From Sulfitobacter sp. (lineage in GTDB: Bacteria; Pseudomonadota; Alphaproteobacteria; Rhodobacterales; Rhodobacteraceae), in assembly GCA_024636395.1 (NCBI GenBank), contig JAGXHD010000170.1, forward strand, positions 1-9,673: 9,673 bases of DNA, written 5' to 3'. The notes below the pieces were generated by a model that was given only the letters and a program-made list of their open reading frames with translations, had not been told where the DNA came from and did no database searches. This document shows positions 1 through 5,908 of the stretch, piece after piece. A program made the position numbers and the translations under genes. How positions within the stretch are numbered: the stretch's first letter is position 1; every line of letters starts with the position of its first letter.

Positions 1-2
1 CG

Positions 3-653
3 ATCTGTGTGGTGATGCTGTTCAAGGCCCGCAATTTCGCGGTGGGGATCACATTCAAGAAGACCGAAGTCATCCAGACGGTGCTTGTCGGGCTGGTGCT
101 GCTCGGCGACCGGGTAAGCCTTGGGGGGCTGGGGGCGATCGCACTGGGCCTGATCGGATTATTGCTGCTGTCTGGGGGGAAGGAGGCACGCGGCTTTCAC
201 CTCTCGGATCTGCGCAACCGCGCGGTTGGGCTGGGAATTGCAAGCGGGATATTGTTCGCCTTCTCGGCGGTGAGTTACCGGGGCGCGTCGCTCACGCTTG
301 CTACCGATGATCCGCTGCTGCGCGCGGGCGTCACGCTGATGGCGGTCGTGGTAATGCAGACGCTGATGATGACCGTCTGGCTCTGGCTGCGTGAGCGCGG
401 CGAGATGACGGCGGTCTGGCGCGCGCGCCGTGTGGCGGTCTGGATCGGGCTCACGTCGATGGGCGGCTCGCTGTGCTGGTTCATCGCGTTCACACTACAA
501 AACGCGGCTTATGTCAAAGCGCTAGGGCAGGTGGAGCTGATCCTGAGCGTGATTGCCTCCACGCTGTTCTTCCGCGAGCGGATCACGGGCCGAGAAGCGC
601 TTGGTATGACTATTCTCGTCGCGTCGATTCTTCTGCTGATCCTCGTGATCTAG
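3..653 (+). CDS. EamA/DMT-family permease, 5' end outside window
   Basis: C-terminal part of a drug/metabolite-transporter-type inner-membrane permease; the substrate cannot be told from the sequence. The open frame is already running at the window edge (codons from base 3), so the GTG/ATG codons at 9-17 are probably internal. About 217 residues are visible against roughly 300 for the family, so about a quarter is missing. Visible are the end of the first EamA repeat (KKTEVIQT followed by a hydrophobic helix and GDRVS) and a complete second repeat with about five hydrophobic helices, ending in the typical QVELILSVIASTLFFRERIT stretch, where the short acidic/basic FRER turn precedes the last membrane helix. 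The gene is convergent with the Nudix gene and their stop codons overlap. The family is clear; the transported compound is unknown. Confidence 0.85.
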   Translation: MCVVMLFKARNFAVGITFKKTEVIQTVLVGLVLLGDRVSLGGLGAIALGLIGLLLLSGGKEARGFHLSDLRNRAVGLGIASGILFAFSAVSYRGASLTLATDDPLLRAGVTLMAVVVMQTLMMTVWLWLRERGEMTAVWRARRVAVWIGLTSMGGSLCWFIAFTLQNAAYVKALGQVELILSVIASTLFFRERITGREALGMTILVASILLLILVI

Positions 654-1357
654 GGTTTGTCCGTGTATTCGCCGCGGTGGCCCTTGAGGCGCAAAAACAG
701 GCTCTCTTCATCGTTGTTTTTGAAATAGGGCACGGAGGCGGGTGCGTTCAGGTCGCGTGCGCGGGCTTCGACCTCCGCCAGCACGACCTCCGTTATGAAG
801 GGCATGTCGAAGCGGCGGGCTTCGGTCAGGGGCACCCATTGGAGATGCGAAAGTTCATCGCAGGCGGCGTCGAAATCATCGGGATCGCTCGCGATGTCGT
901 CTGCGTCCACGAGGAAAAATCTCGCATCAAAGCGGCGCGGACGGCCCGGCGGGGTGAGCGCGCGGAAAACGAATTGCAAAGGCTCGGCGTGGGGCAGGTG
1001 GCCGGTGGCGGCGAAGGTCCCCCAATCGGGTGGGACGTCCCCCTCCCATGCGCCTTTACGGCCTAGGATGAGCCCTGTCTCTTCCCAGAGCTCCCGCACG
1101 GCTGCGACCGGGATGGCATGGGCGAGCGCTGCATCGACATCTTCGCCGATGCGCGCGGCACATTGCGGCGTGAGCGGGGTGGCGAGCGGAATATGCGCAT
1201 CGCCGGGATCCACGGCGCCGCCGGGAAAGACAAATTTATTAGGCATGAATGCTGCCTTTGCACCGCGCTGGCCCATCAGGATGGCCGGAGACGTCATGCG
1301 GTCGCGGATCACGATGACCGTGGATGCGTTGCGGATCGCGGTTTTATCCGTGCTCAT
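650..1357 (-). CDS. Nudix hydrolase with expanded Nudix box (NUDT19-like)
   Basis: Predicted pyrophosphohydrolase of 235 residues, probably cytoplasmic. The Nudix box is split: FPGG lies at residues 44-47 and the catalytic helix REL-WEE-TGL at 88-96 (R88, E89, E92, E93). In the canonical Gx5Ex7REUxEExGU box, Gly and Arg are 14 residues apart; here they are about 41 apart, an insertion of some 27 residues. A comparable insertion is known in the NUDT19 acyl-CoA diphosphatase group, which suggests but does not prove a CoA-ester or other nucleoside-diphosphate substrate. The ATG at 1355-1357 is preceded by GAGGGA at a good distance. The DUF983 gene lies 27 bases upstream on the same strand, so the two are probably co-transcribed. 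The stop TAG (650-652) overlaps the convergent permease stop. Confidence 0.88.
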   Translation of the reverse strand: MSTDKTAIRNASTVIVIRDRMTSPAILMGQRGAKAAFMPNKFVFPGGAVDPGDAHIPLATPLTPQCAARIGEDVDAALAHAIPVAAVRELWEETGLILGRKGAWEGDVPPDWGTFAATGHLPHAEPLQFVFRALTPPGRPRRFDARFFLVDADDIASDPDDFDAACDELSHLQWVPLTEARRFDMPFITEVVLAEVEARARDLNAPASVPYFKNNDEESLFLRLKGHRGEYTDKP

Positions 1358-1384
1358 TAAGTCCCTCGAATATCTGAGCGGCGC

Positions 1385-1804
1385 TCAGTTGGAGCGGGCG
1401 AAGCCGCCCATTTCCCGCGCCCATTGAAACCCGATCAAGGCTCCCTTCAATCTGGGAAGAAGGTAGAGCGACAATCCGACCGTGCCAACCGCAAAGATCG
1501 TGAAGAGCACGATCGGCTCGGGCCGGAACTGGACGAATACGATGTGCAGCAGGGGTGCCATCAGATGACCCACCAGCAGGATGGTCAGATAGGCGGGGCC
1601 ATCGTCGGCGCGGTGATGGTGGAATTCCTGCTCGCACACGGTACAATGATCGCGCACTTTGAGATAGCCGAACAAGAGCGGGCCCGCGCCGCAACTCGGG
1701 CAGCGCCCGCGCCAACCGCGCCGCATCGCGGGCAGGCGCGGACGCTCTGCCTGTTCTGTATCTGGATCGGCTGTCTGATCGGGGTGGTTCGAGGCATCTG
1801 GCAT
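1385..1804 (-). CDS. DUF983 zinc-ribbon membrane protein
   Basis: Small inner-membrane protein of 139 residues in the DUF983 family, function unknown. After a polar, Pro/Asp-rich tail (1-25) comes the family signature RGRCPSCG, with a CxxC at C35/C38 and a second CxxC at C54/C57 (CTVC), together making a probable zinc ribbon. Two hydrophobic helices follow at about 71-92 and 97-116, with a short basic/aromatic cytoplasmic end. The ATG at 1802-1804 has AGGA seven bases upstream, which supports this start. The adjacent Nudix gene begins 27 bases after the stop, and in my recollection DUF983-Nudix pairs recur in Rhodobacterales. A longer open frame on the same strand (1344-1895) is a shadow without family features. 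Confidence 0.88.
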   Translation of the reverse strand: MPDASNHPDQTADPDTEQAERPRLPAMRRGWRGRCPSCGAGPLLFGYLKVRDHCTVCEQEFHHHRADDGPAYLTILLVGHLMAPLLHIVFVQFRPEPIVLFTIFAVGTVGLSLYLLPRLKGALIGFQWAREMGGFARSN

Positions 1805-2008
1805 TTGGGTGTCCTGCGGCGTCGTTAAGCCCCTTTAGTGCGCTATGGCGTGGCGGAATAAAAGGTGGCGATTTGTCCCAAGGCGGCGGGAGCATGATTT
1901 TTTTGGTGTTTCGTCCGACGGAACGGGTGCGGGCCCACGTATCAAATCCAACTGCACCGGGAAAACAGCGTGTGAGCTTCCGGGCAGGCCCTCAAAATGG
2001 AGACGACC
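1805..2008. promoter_or_regulatory. Divergent intergenic region, DUF983 / EF-hand gene
   Basis: This 204-base gap must hold the promoters of the leftward DUF983-Nudix pair and of the rightward EF-hand gene. It is more AT-rich than the genes, with a run of seven T at about 1898-1904. GGAAC at 1920-1924 matches the -35 core of many ECF-sigma promoters, and CGTATC follows at 1938. The 13-base spacer is shorter than the usual 15-17, so the promoter call is weak. GGAGA just before the ATG at 2009 is a good ribosome binding site. The ATG at 1997 has no such site and would put four polar residues before the signal peptide. Confidence 0.35.
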
Positions 2009-2557
2009 ATGTTTAAAGAATCAATCACCGTTCTGGCCATAGTTGCCGGTCTTGTCGCGACGGGTGTTCAGGCCAAGGAAGGCGACCGCGCCGAGCAGCG
2101 CGGCGCGCGCTTCGTTCAGATGGATACCAATGGCGATGGGCAGATCACGGCCGAAGAAGCCACGGCGCAGGCCGCCGCCCGTTTTGCAGCCGCGGATGCC
2201 AACGACGATGGTGCGCTGAGCATGGACGAGATGAAAGCCCAGATGCAGGCGCGCGCGCAGGGCCGCATGCTCGCGCGCTTCGACACCAACAACGATGGCA
2301 CGCTGAGCGCCGAGGAGATGGCTGCCGCGCAGGACAGCAAGATGGGCCAGCATGCGGCCAAACACTTCGAACGGATGGATGCGGACAGCAGCGGCACCCT
2401 GACGCTGGAAGAACTGCAAGCGCGCCGCAGCCCTGCGGACATGATCGCGCGGCTTGATGCGGACAAGAGCGGTGGCGTCAGCCTCGAGGAGTTTGCAAAA
2501 GCGCGCGGACATGATCATGGTCCAGGCAGAGGCAAGCCGCAGCGCGACGCAGACTGA
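2009..2557 (+). CDS. Secreted EF-hand calcium-binding protein (five EF loops)
   Basis: Exported 182-residue protein. An N-terminal signal peptide (hydrophobic core about 7-19, likely cleavage after VQA at 20-22) points to the periplasm. The mature part is almost entirely EF-hand loops with the D-x-[DN]-x-[DS]-G pattern and a Glu at position 12: residues 39-50 (DTNGDGQITAEE), 63-74, 92-103, 124-135 and 150-161. The last two have Ser at loop position 5, which is compatible with weaker binding. An odd number of hands leaves one unpaired. The tail is basic and His-rich (GHDHGPGRGK). The start at 2009 is chosen for its GGAGA site and signal peptide. The gene lies directly upstream of an ECF sigma, anti-sigma and sensor set, so it may be a target of, or an input to, that system; this is inference. 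No enzymatic domain is visible. Confidence 0.9.
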   Translation: MFKESITVLAIVAGLVATGVQAKEGDRAEQRGARFVQMDTNGDGQITAEEATAQAAARFAAADANDDGALSMDEMKAQMQARAQGRMLARFDTNNDGTLSAEEMAAAQDSKMGQHAAKHFERMDADSSGTLTLEELQARRSPADMIARLDADKSGGVSLEEFAKARGHDHGPGRGKPQRDAD

Positions 2558-2561
2558 GATC

Positions 2562-2629
2562 TGCGGATAACACGGCCTTGCCCCGATGAGGAGGGGCAGG
2601 GCGTACTCAGCCGCCAAGCATGCGGATAA
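2562..2629 (+). repeat. Direct 9-bp repeat TGCGGATAA flanking a stem-loop
   Basis: TGCGGATAA occurs at 2562-2570 and again at 2621-2629, 59 bases apart and on the same strand, between the EF-hand stop and the sigma-factor start. The copies lie on either side of the strong hairpin at 2575-2602. They could be paired operator half-sites or coincidence. Nothing else supports a function. Confidence 0.3.
2575..2602 (+). terminator. GC-rich stem-loop between EF-hand and sigma genes
   Basis: GCCTTGCCCC (2575-2584) pairs with GGGGCAGGGC (2593-2602) over ten base pairs, one of them G-U, around the 8-base loop GATGAGGA. It starts 17 bases after the EF-hand stop. No T-run follows, so it is not a standard intrinsic terminator. 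It may attenuate read-through, protect the 3' end of the EF-hand message, or regulate sigma translation. The loop contains both an ATG (2586) and most of an AGGAGG-like sequence (2589-2594). Confidence 0.5.
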
Positions 2630-2648
2630 TCGGGCGACAAAGCGGACA

Positions 2649-3248
2649 GTGGCGTTGAAAGACACGAATGACCATACACAGGCGCGGGATGCCGATGCGG
2701 CCCTGCTGGCACGCTATGCCGCCGGTGAGGTCGCTGCGGCGCGGATTTTGTCGGCGCGGCTTGCACCGAGGGCCTACGCGCATGCCTACCGTGTGCTGGG
2801 TGACGCGGCCGAGGCGGAGGATGTGACGCAGGACGCGATGGTGCGGCTGTGGAAGCAGGCACCGCACTGGGACGCGGGCCGCGCGCAGGCGGCGACGTGG
2901 CTTTACCGCGTGGTGGCTAATCTGTGTGTGGACCGTCTGAGGCGGAATCGTCCGGATACTTTGGACGAGATGGACGCGCCCGCCGATCCCGCACCGGGGA
3001 TCGAGATGCGACTACAGGACAACGCCCGGCACGATGCGCTTCAGGCGGCGCTGCTGCGCCTGCCGGAGCGGCAGCGGCAGGCAGTGATCCTGCGGCACAT
3101 CGAGGGGTTGGCGAACCATGAGATCGCCGAGATATTGGATGCGGGGATCGAGGCCGTCGAGAGCCTGACCGCGCGGGGAAAAAAGGCGCTCGCGGCCGAT
3201 CTGGCCGCGCAGCGCGATGCACTGGGGTATGATGATGACACAACCTGA
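2649..3248 (+). CDS. ECF-type RNA polymerase sigma factor
   Basis: Group-4 (ECF) sigma factor, about 199 residues, redirecting RNA polymerase to a small regulon. Region 2 spans about residues 35-102 and includes EDVTQDAMVRLW (58-68) and the WLYRVVANLCVDRLRR stretch (84-99), which contacts core enzyme and the -10 element. Region 4 spans about 130-182 (LPERQRQAVILRHIEGL, then a helix-turn-helix). The start is uncertain. An in-frame ATG at 2586 lies in a hairpin loop with no ribosome binding site and would add a tail unlike the family. GTG 2649 is used here; TTG 2655 (AGCGGA eight bases upstream) is an equal alternative. The end overlaps the next gene by 14 bases, which suggests translational coupling with a putative anti-sigma factor. 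Confidence 0.87.
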   Translation: MALKDTNDHTQARDADAALLARYAAGEVAAARILSARLAPRAYAHAYRVLGDAAEAEDVTQDAMVRLWKQAPHWDAGRAQAATWLYRVVANLCVDRLRRNRPDTLDEMDAPADPAPGIEMRLQDNARHDALQAALLRLPERQRQAVILRHIEGLANHEIAEILDAGIEAVESLTARGKKALAADLAAQRDALGYDDDTT

Positions 3249-3582
3249 CCGGTTTGATTTGGAGGCAGCACTTGAGACCGCCCGTGCTGCGCCGCCGCAT
3301 ATGTCCGCCGCGCTGGCTGCGCGCATCGGGGACGATGCGCTGCACTATCTGCCAAGAGAGCGGCTGTGGCGCCGGATTTTGGCTGCGGTGGGCGGGCCTG
3401 CAGGGCTTGGTGGGCTGGTGACGGCGACAGTCGCTGGTTTCTGGCTCGGGGTGGCGCCGCCTGCGCAGACCGTGGATCCGCTGCTGTTTTTCGGCACTGC
3501 CGACGCGGTGGCGGAGGAAGACATGACGGATCTGACTGGGTCCGGCTGGACGGTGTTCGAGTTTGCAAGCGAAGAGGGATAG
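3235..3582 (+). CDS. One-span membrane protein, putative anti-sigma factor
   Basis: Protein of 115 residues with no family I can name. Residues 1-50 are polar and helical (FDLEAALETARAAPP, then RLWRRI), expected in the cytoplasm by the positive-inside rule. A single hydrophobic segment lies at about 53-74, followed by an acidic C-terminal tail of about 40 residues (AEEDMTDL, FEFASEEG), presumably periplasmic. This size and topology, together with overlap of the sigma gene and a following sensor gene, match CnrY-like anti-sigma factors that hold the sigma with a short N-terminal helix. The assignment rests on context and topology, not on sequence similarity. Of the ATGs at 3217, 3229, 3232 and 3235, the last has GGGG seven bases upstream. 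No zinc-binding anti-sigma motif (HxxxCxxC) is present. Confidence 0.65.
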   Translation: MTQPDRFDLEAALETARAAPPHMSAALAARIGDDALHYLPRERLWRRILAAVGGPAGLGGLVTATVAGFWLGVAPPAQTVDPLLFFGTADAVAEEDMTDLTGSGWTVFEFASEEG

Positions 3583-3585
3583 GCC

Positions 3586-4056
3586 ATGACGGATGTGATA
3601 CCAAAAAGACGATGGATAACCATCGTACTTGGGATTTCGCTGGCGCTGAACCTCGCGGTTGTGGCGGCGGTCGCCGGTGCGGCATGGCGGCACCGGGGCG
3701 ATGACCACCGGCCGTCCCGCGCGGCGAAAGGCGGTGCAATCTATATGCAGGCGCTCCCCCGCGAGGCCCAGCGTGCGGTCCGGGCGCAGCTGAAGTCGAT
3801 CAGGCGGACGCCGCCCGATACTGCGCAGATGATTGCAGCGCTACGCGTCGAACCGTTCGATCCCGCTGCCGCGGTGCGTGTTCTGGAAGCGCAGCGCGAT
3901 GAGGGGATGGCGCGCCAGAGCGCCGCGAGCGATGCCTGGCTCGCGCAAGTGACGGCGATGAGCGCGCAGGAGCGTCTGGCTTATGCGGACCGTCTGCAAG
4001 AACTCGCGCAAGAGCGGCAGGAGCGCCGCGAGGGCCCTTCCGGCGATGACAGCTAG
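3586..4056 (+). CDS. Membrane-anchored periplasmic sensor, Metal_resist/CnrX-like
   Basis: Protein of 156 residues: a short basic cytoplasmic end (PKRRW), one membrane helix at about 11-33, then a helical periplasmic domain with the heptad-like, Arg/Glu/Gln-rich pattern of the Metal_resist (heavy-metal sensor, CnrX/ZraP-like) superfamily. The pattern includes LPREAQRAVRAQL (57-69), a central Pro-containing turn (FDPAAA, 91-96) and a long final helix through QERQERRE. In CnrYXH the equivalent protein senses metal and releases the sigma through the anti-sigma factor. Here only His36 and His41, next to the membrane, could be classical ligands; there is no Cys. The gene starts 3 bases after the upstream stop, with GAGGGA as ribosome binding site, so it is in the same operon. 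The 61 bases after it (4057-4117) hold no clear terminator. Confidence 0.75.
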   Translation: MTDVIPKRRWITIVLGISLALNLAVVAAVAGAAWRHRGDDHRPSRAAKGGAIYMQALPREAQRAVRAQLKSIRRTPPDTAQMIAALRVEPFDPAAAVRVLEAQRDEGMARQSAASDAWLAQVTAMSAQERLAYADRLQELAQERQERREGPSGDDS

Positions 4057-4117
4057 TATTTGGTGATTTTTAGGCGCGCAGGAGCACCTTCGCCCTGGGT
4101 CCGACGCTTCAATGGGG

Positions 4118-5530
4118 TCAGGCGGCAGGGCGATTCTGCGGGCGGCTGAATTTTACGCAGTTGCGACCTTCCAGTTTGGCCGCATAAAGCGCCTTGTCCG
4201 CCCGGTCGAGCAGGGCGTGCACTTCCTCGGGGTTGCGCTCCATCGTCAGGGCTGGTGCATTCATCGCCAGCCCGATGCTGATCGTGATGTGGACGGGATG
4301 ATCGGCACCGGGGATCGCGAAAGGCGTGTTGCCGATTGCGGCGCACAGGCGATTTGCCACGCTGCGCGCGGTTTCGATATCGGTATCGGGCATCGCGATC
4401 AAAAACTCCTCGCCCCCCATGCGCGCGACCATATCGCCGCCCCGCACGGTCATGCGCAGGCGCCGCGCAGTTTCGACCAGAACCGCATCTCCAGAGGCGT
4501 GGCCATACAAATCGTTGATCCGTTTGAAATGGTCCATATCCGCGACGATTGCGGCGAATTGTGCCTGATTTGCAGCACTGTGGGCGATCATGCGGGTCAT
4601 GAAGGGCATGGCGTAGCGCCTGTTGTAGAGGTCGGTGAGCGGATCGTTGACCACTTCACGCAGGCCGGTGCGGACGCTTTGCAGCATCTGTGCCACATGA
4701 CGCTTGCGCCGCAACAAGACCTGCAGCCGCAACGCGACTTCAGCCGCGTCGAAGGCTGCTGTCATCACATCGTCCGCCCCCATATCGAGCGCCGACGTGG
4801 CGCGGATGGGGTCAGGGGTTTTCTGGATCATGAGGAGCGCGATCTCGCGGGTCCGGGCGCTCGCGCGCAGGGCGGAAATCAGGCGCAGGCACGTCTCGCT
4901 GTGCTCTGCCGTATCGGGCAGGGCCAGCACGATCGCATCTGGCGTCTTGCCTGAATGAAGCGCCGCCATCGCGTCGCGCAGCAGCGTAACGGTGTAGCTT
5001 GCGCGTAGGTGAGGCAACATCTGGCGTACCCATCCCTGCAAGGGCCCCGCCTCCATCCCGATGAGCGTGACCGTGCCGGGGTGCATGAAATCGGCGGGCG
5101 CTTCGGCGAGGCCCAGGGCGCAGGAGGTCTCGTCGCGCATCTGCCATTCTGCAAATTTATTATAAGCGCTGATCATGCTGCGCACGCGGCCCAACAGCAG
5201 TGTCTCGTTGACAGGTTTGTTCATCACATCGAGTGCACCGGCGCGAAGGGTTGCAAGCCGGGTCTGTGCATCGCAGGCCGTGTCGATTGCCAGAACCGGA
5301 ATATTTGCCGTCGCGGGGGTGGCGCGCAAATGACCGCAGAGTTCTGCGGCTGTCGCGTCGGGCAGATTGATCGCGGTCAGCACAAGATCGGGTGGATCCT
5401 CACGGATCGCCTTGAGCGCCTCGTGCAGTGTGCCCGCCTGCGCGACCTGATAAAACGCTGCTGTCAGTTTGACTTTCAACACGATACGGTTGGTCGAAAT
5501 ACCGTCGATGATAAGGATTTTTCCCTGCAC
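4118..5530 (-). CDS. PleD-like diguanylate cyclase, REC-REC-GGDEF, receivers without phospho-Asp
   Basis: Makes c-di-GMP from two GTP; cytoplasmic, 470 residues like PleD. Receiver 1 covers about 1-125 and a more diverged receiver 2 about 150-280. GGDEF covers about 295-465, starting with the DPLTDLYNRR linker motif. Catalysis looks intact: D331 in ADMDHFKRIND, the GHASGD loop and GGEEF at 372-376. The inhibitory I-site RGGD is at 363-366, the usual five residues upstream. In receiver 1, D9 and K105 are kept, but D10 is Gly and the phospho-acceptor position 53 is Ala (LTAINLPD). The equivalent position of receiver 2 is also Ala (203, VLALPD). Phosphorylation as in PleD is therefore unlikely. 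The start is GTG 5528-5530 with AAGGAT six bases upstream. The gene is divergent from DUF3572, a neighbour that recurs near pleD in alphaproteobacteria. Confidence 0.9.
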   Translation of the reverse strand: MQGKILIIDGISTNRIVLKVKLTAAFYQVAQAGTLHEALKAIREDPPDLVLTAINLPDATAAELCGHLRATPATANIPVLAIDTACDAQTRLATLRAGALDVMNKPVNETLLLGRVRSMISAYNKFAEWQMRDETSCALGLAEAPADFMHPGTVTLIGMEAGPLQGWVRQMLPHLRASYTVTLLRDAMAALHSGKTPDAIVLALPDTAEHSETCLRLISALRASARTREIALLMIQKTPDPIRATSALDMGADDVMTAAFDAAEVALRLQVLLRRKRHVAQMLQSVRTGLREVVNDPLTDLYNRRYAMPFMTRMIAHSAANQAQFAAIVADMDHFKRINDLYGHASGDAVLVETARRLRMTVRGGDMVARMGGEEFLIAMPDTDIETARSVANRLCAAIGNTPFAIPGADHPVHITISIGLAMNAPALTMERNPEEVHALLDRADKALYAAKLEGRNCVKFSRPQNRPAA

Positions 5531-5623
5531 TTTCGATCCTTCCCGTGAGTGTTGCGTTGGCCTTTAGTTTTCTGACCAAATGATTAACAAAGCGTTGAGA
5601 TTTTGATGCAATTGGAGCGGGTG
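5531..5623. promoter_or_regulatory. Divergent promoter gap with CtrA-like site
   Basis: This 93-base gap separates the leftward diguanylate cyclase from the rightward DUF3572-HAD pair. TTAA (5584-5587), seven bases, then TTGA (5595-5598) matches the CtrA consensus TTAA-N7-TTAA at seven of eight positions. CtrA is the cell-cycle/motility regulator of alphaproteobacteria and is tied to c-di-GMP. One such match can occur by chance. TTG and ATG codons at 5603 and 5606 precede the likely DUF3572 start but lack a ribosome binding site. Confidence 0.35.
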
Positions 5624-5908
5624 ATGAGCCTTACGCAAAATACCGCCGAAACGGTCGCCCTCGGGGCGCTTGGATGGCTGGTGGGCAACGAAGATCTGCT
5701 GCCGGTTTTTCTCGGCGCCACCGGTGCGTCCCAAGGGGATCTGCGCGGCGCTGTGACGGATCCCGATTTTCTGGCGTCCGTTCTGGATTTCATTCTGATG
5801 GATGATGCCTGGATCATTGCGTGCTGTGACGCGCAGGGACTACCCTACACCCGTTTGGGGGAGGCGCGGCACGGCCTTCCGGGCGGAGAGGCGAGGCACT
5901 GGACATGA
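5624..5908 (+). CDS. DUF3572 family protein
   Basis: Small, probably cytoplasmic protein of 94 residues of the alphaproteobacterial DUF3572 family; function unknown. The family pattern is visible: TAETVALGALGWL at the N terminus, a short acidic turn (GNEDLLPVFL), then G-A-S-QGDLR, and the helix DFLASVLDFILMDD with the hydrophobic WIIACC stretch. The ATG at 5624 is chosen because GGAG lies six bases upstream and because homologues begin a few residues before the TAE-ALGAL motif; ATG 5606 would add an unneeded extension. It overlaps the HAD gene by four bases (ATGA at 5905-5908), so the two are translationally coupled. In other alphaproteobacteria this family lies near divK/pleD, which fits the divergent PleD-like gene here. 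Confidence 0.85.
   Translation: MSLTQNTAETVALGALGWLVGNEDLLPVFLGATGASQGDLRGAVTDPDFLASVLDFILMDDAWIIACCDAQGLPYTRLGEARHGLPGGEARHWT

Noticed and set aside
1344..1895. 183-codon open frame on the minus strand over the DUF983 gene
   Set aside because: Pro/Arg/Ser-rich composition typical of a wrong-frame reading; the DUF983 frame in the same place has CxxC motifs, membrane helices and a ribosome binding site.
1920..1943. ECF/EcfG-type promoter GGAAC ... CGTATC before the EF-hand gene
   Set aside because: Spacer of 13 bases is too short and the -10 match is partial; kept only as a remark, not as a promoter call.
2586..2648. Upstream ATG extension of the sigma factor
   Set aside because: The ATG is in the loop of a 10-bp hairpin, has no ribosome binding site, and the added residues do not resemble ECF N termini.
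2021..2665. 214-codon minus-strand frame across the EF-hand gene
   Set aside because: It is the antisense of five clear EF-hand loops; no motif and no plausible start.
4057..4117. Bidirectional terminator between the sensor gene and the cyclase
   Set aside because: No stem with adequate pairing and T-run was found in these 61 bases.
4112..4954. 280-codon plus-strand frame opposite the PleD-like gene
   Set aside because: The opposite strand encodes intact GGEEF, I-site and receiver folds; this frame is only its complement in GC-rich DNA.
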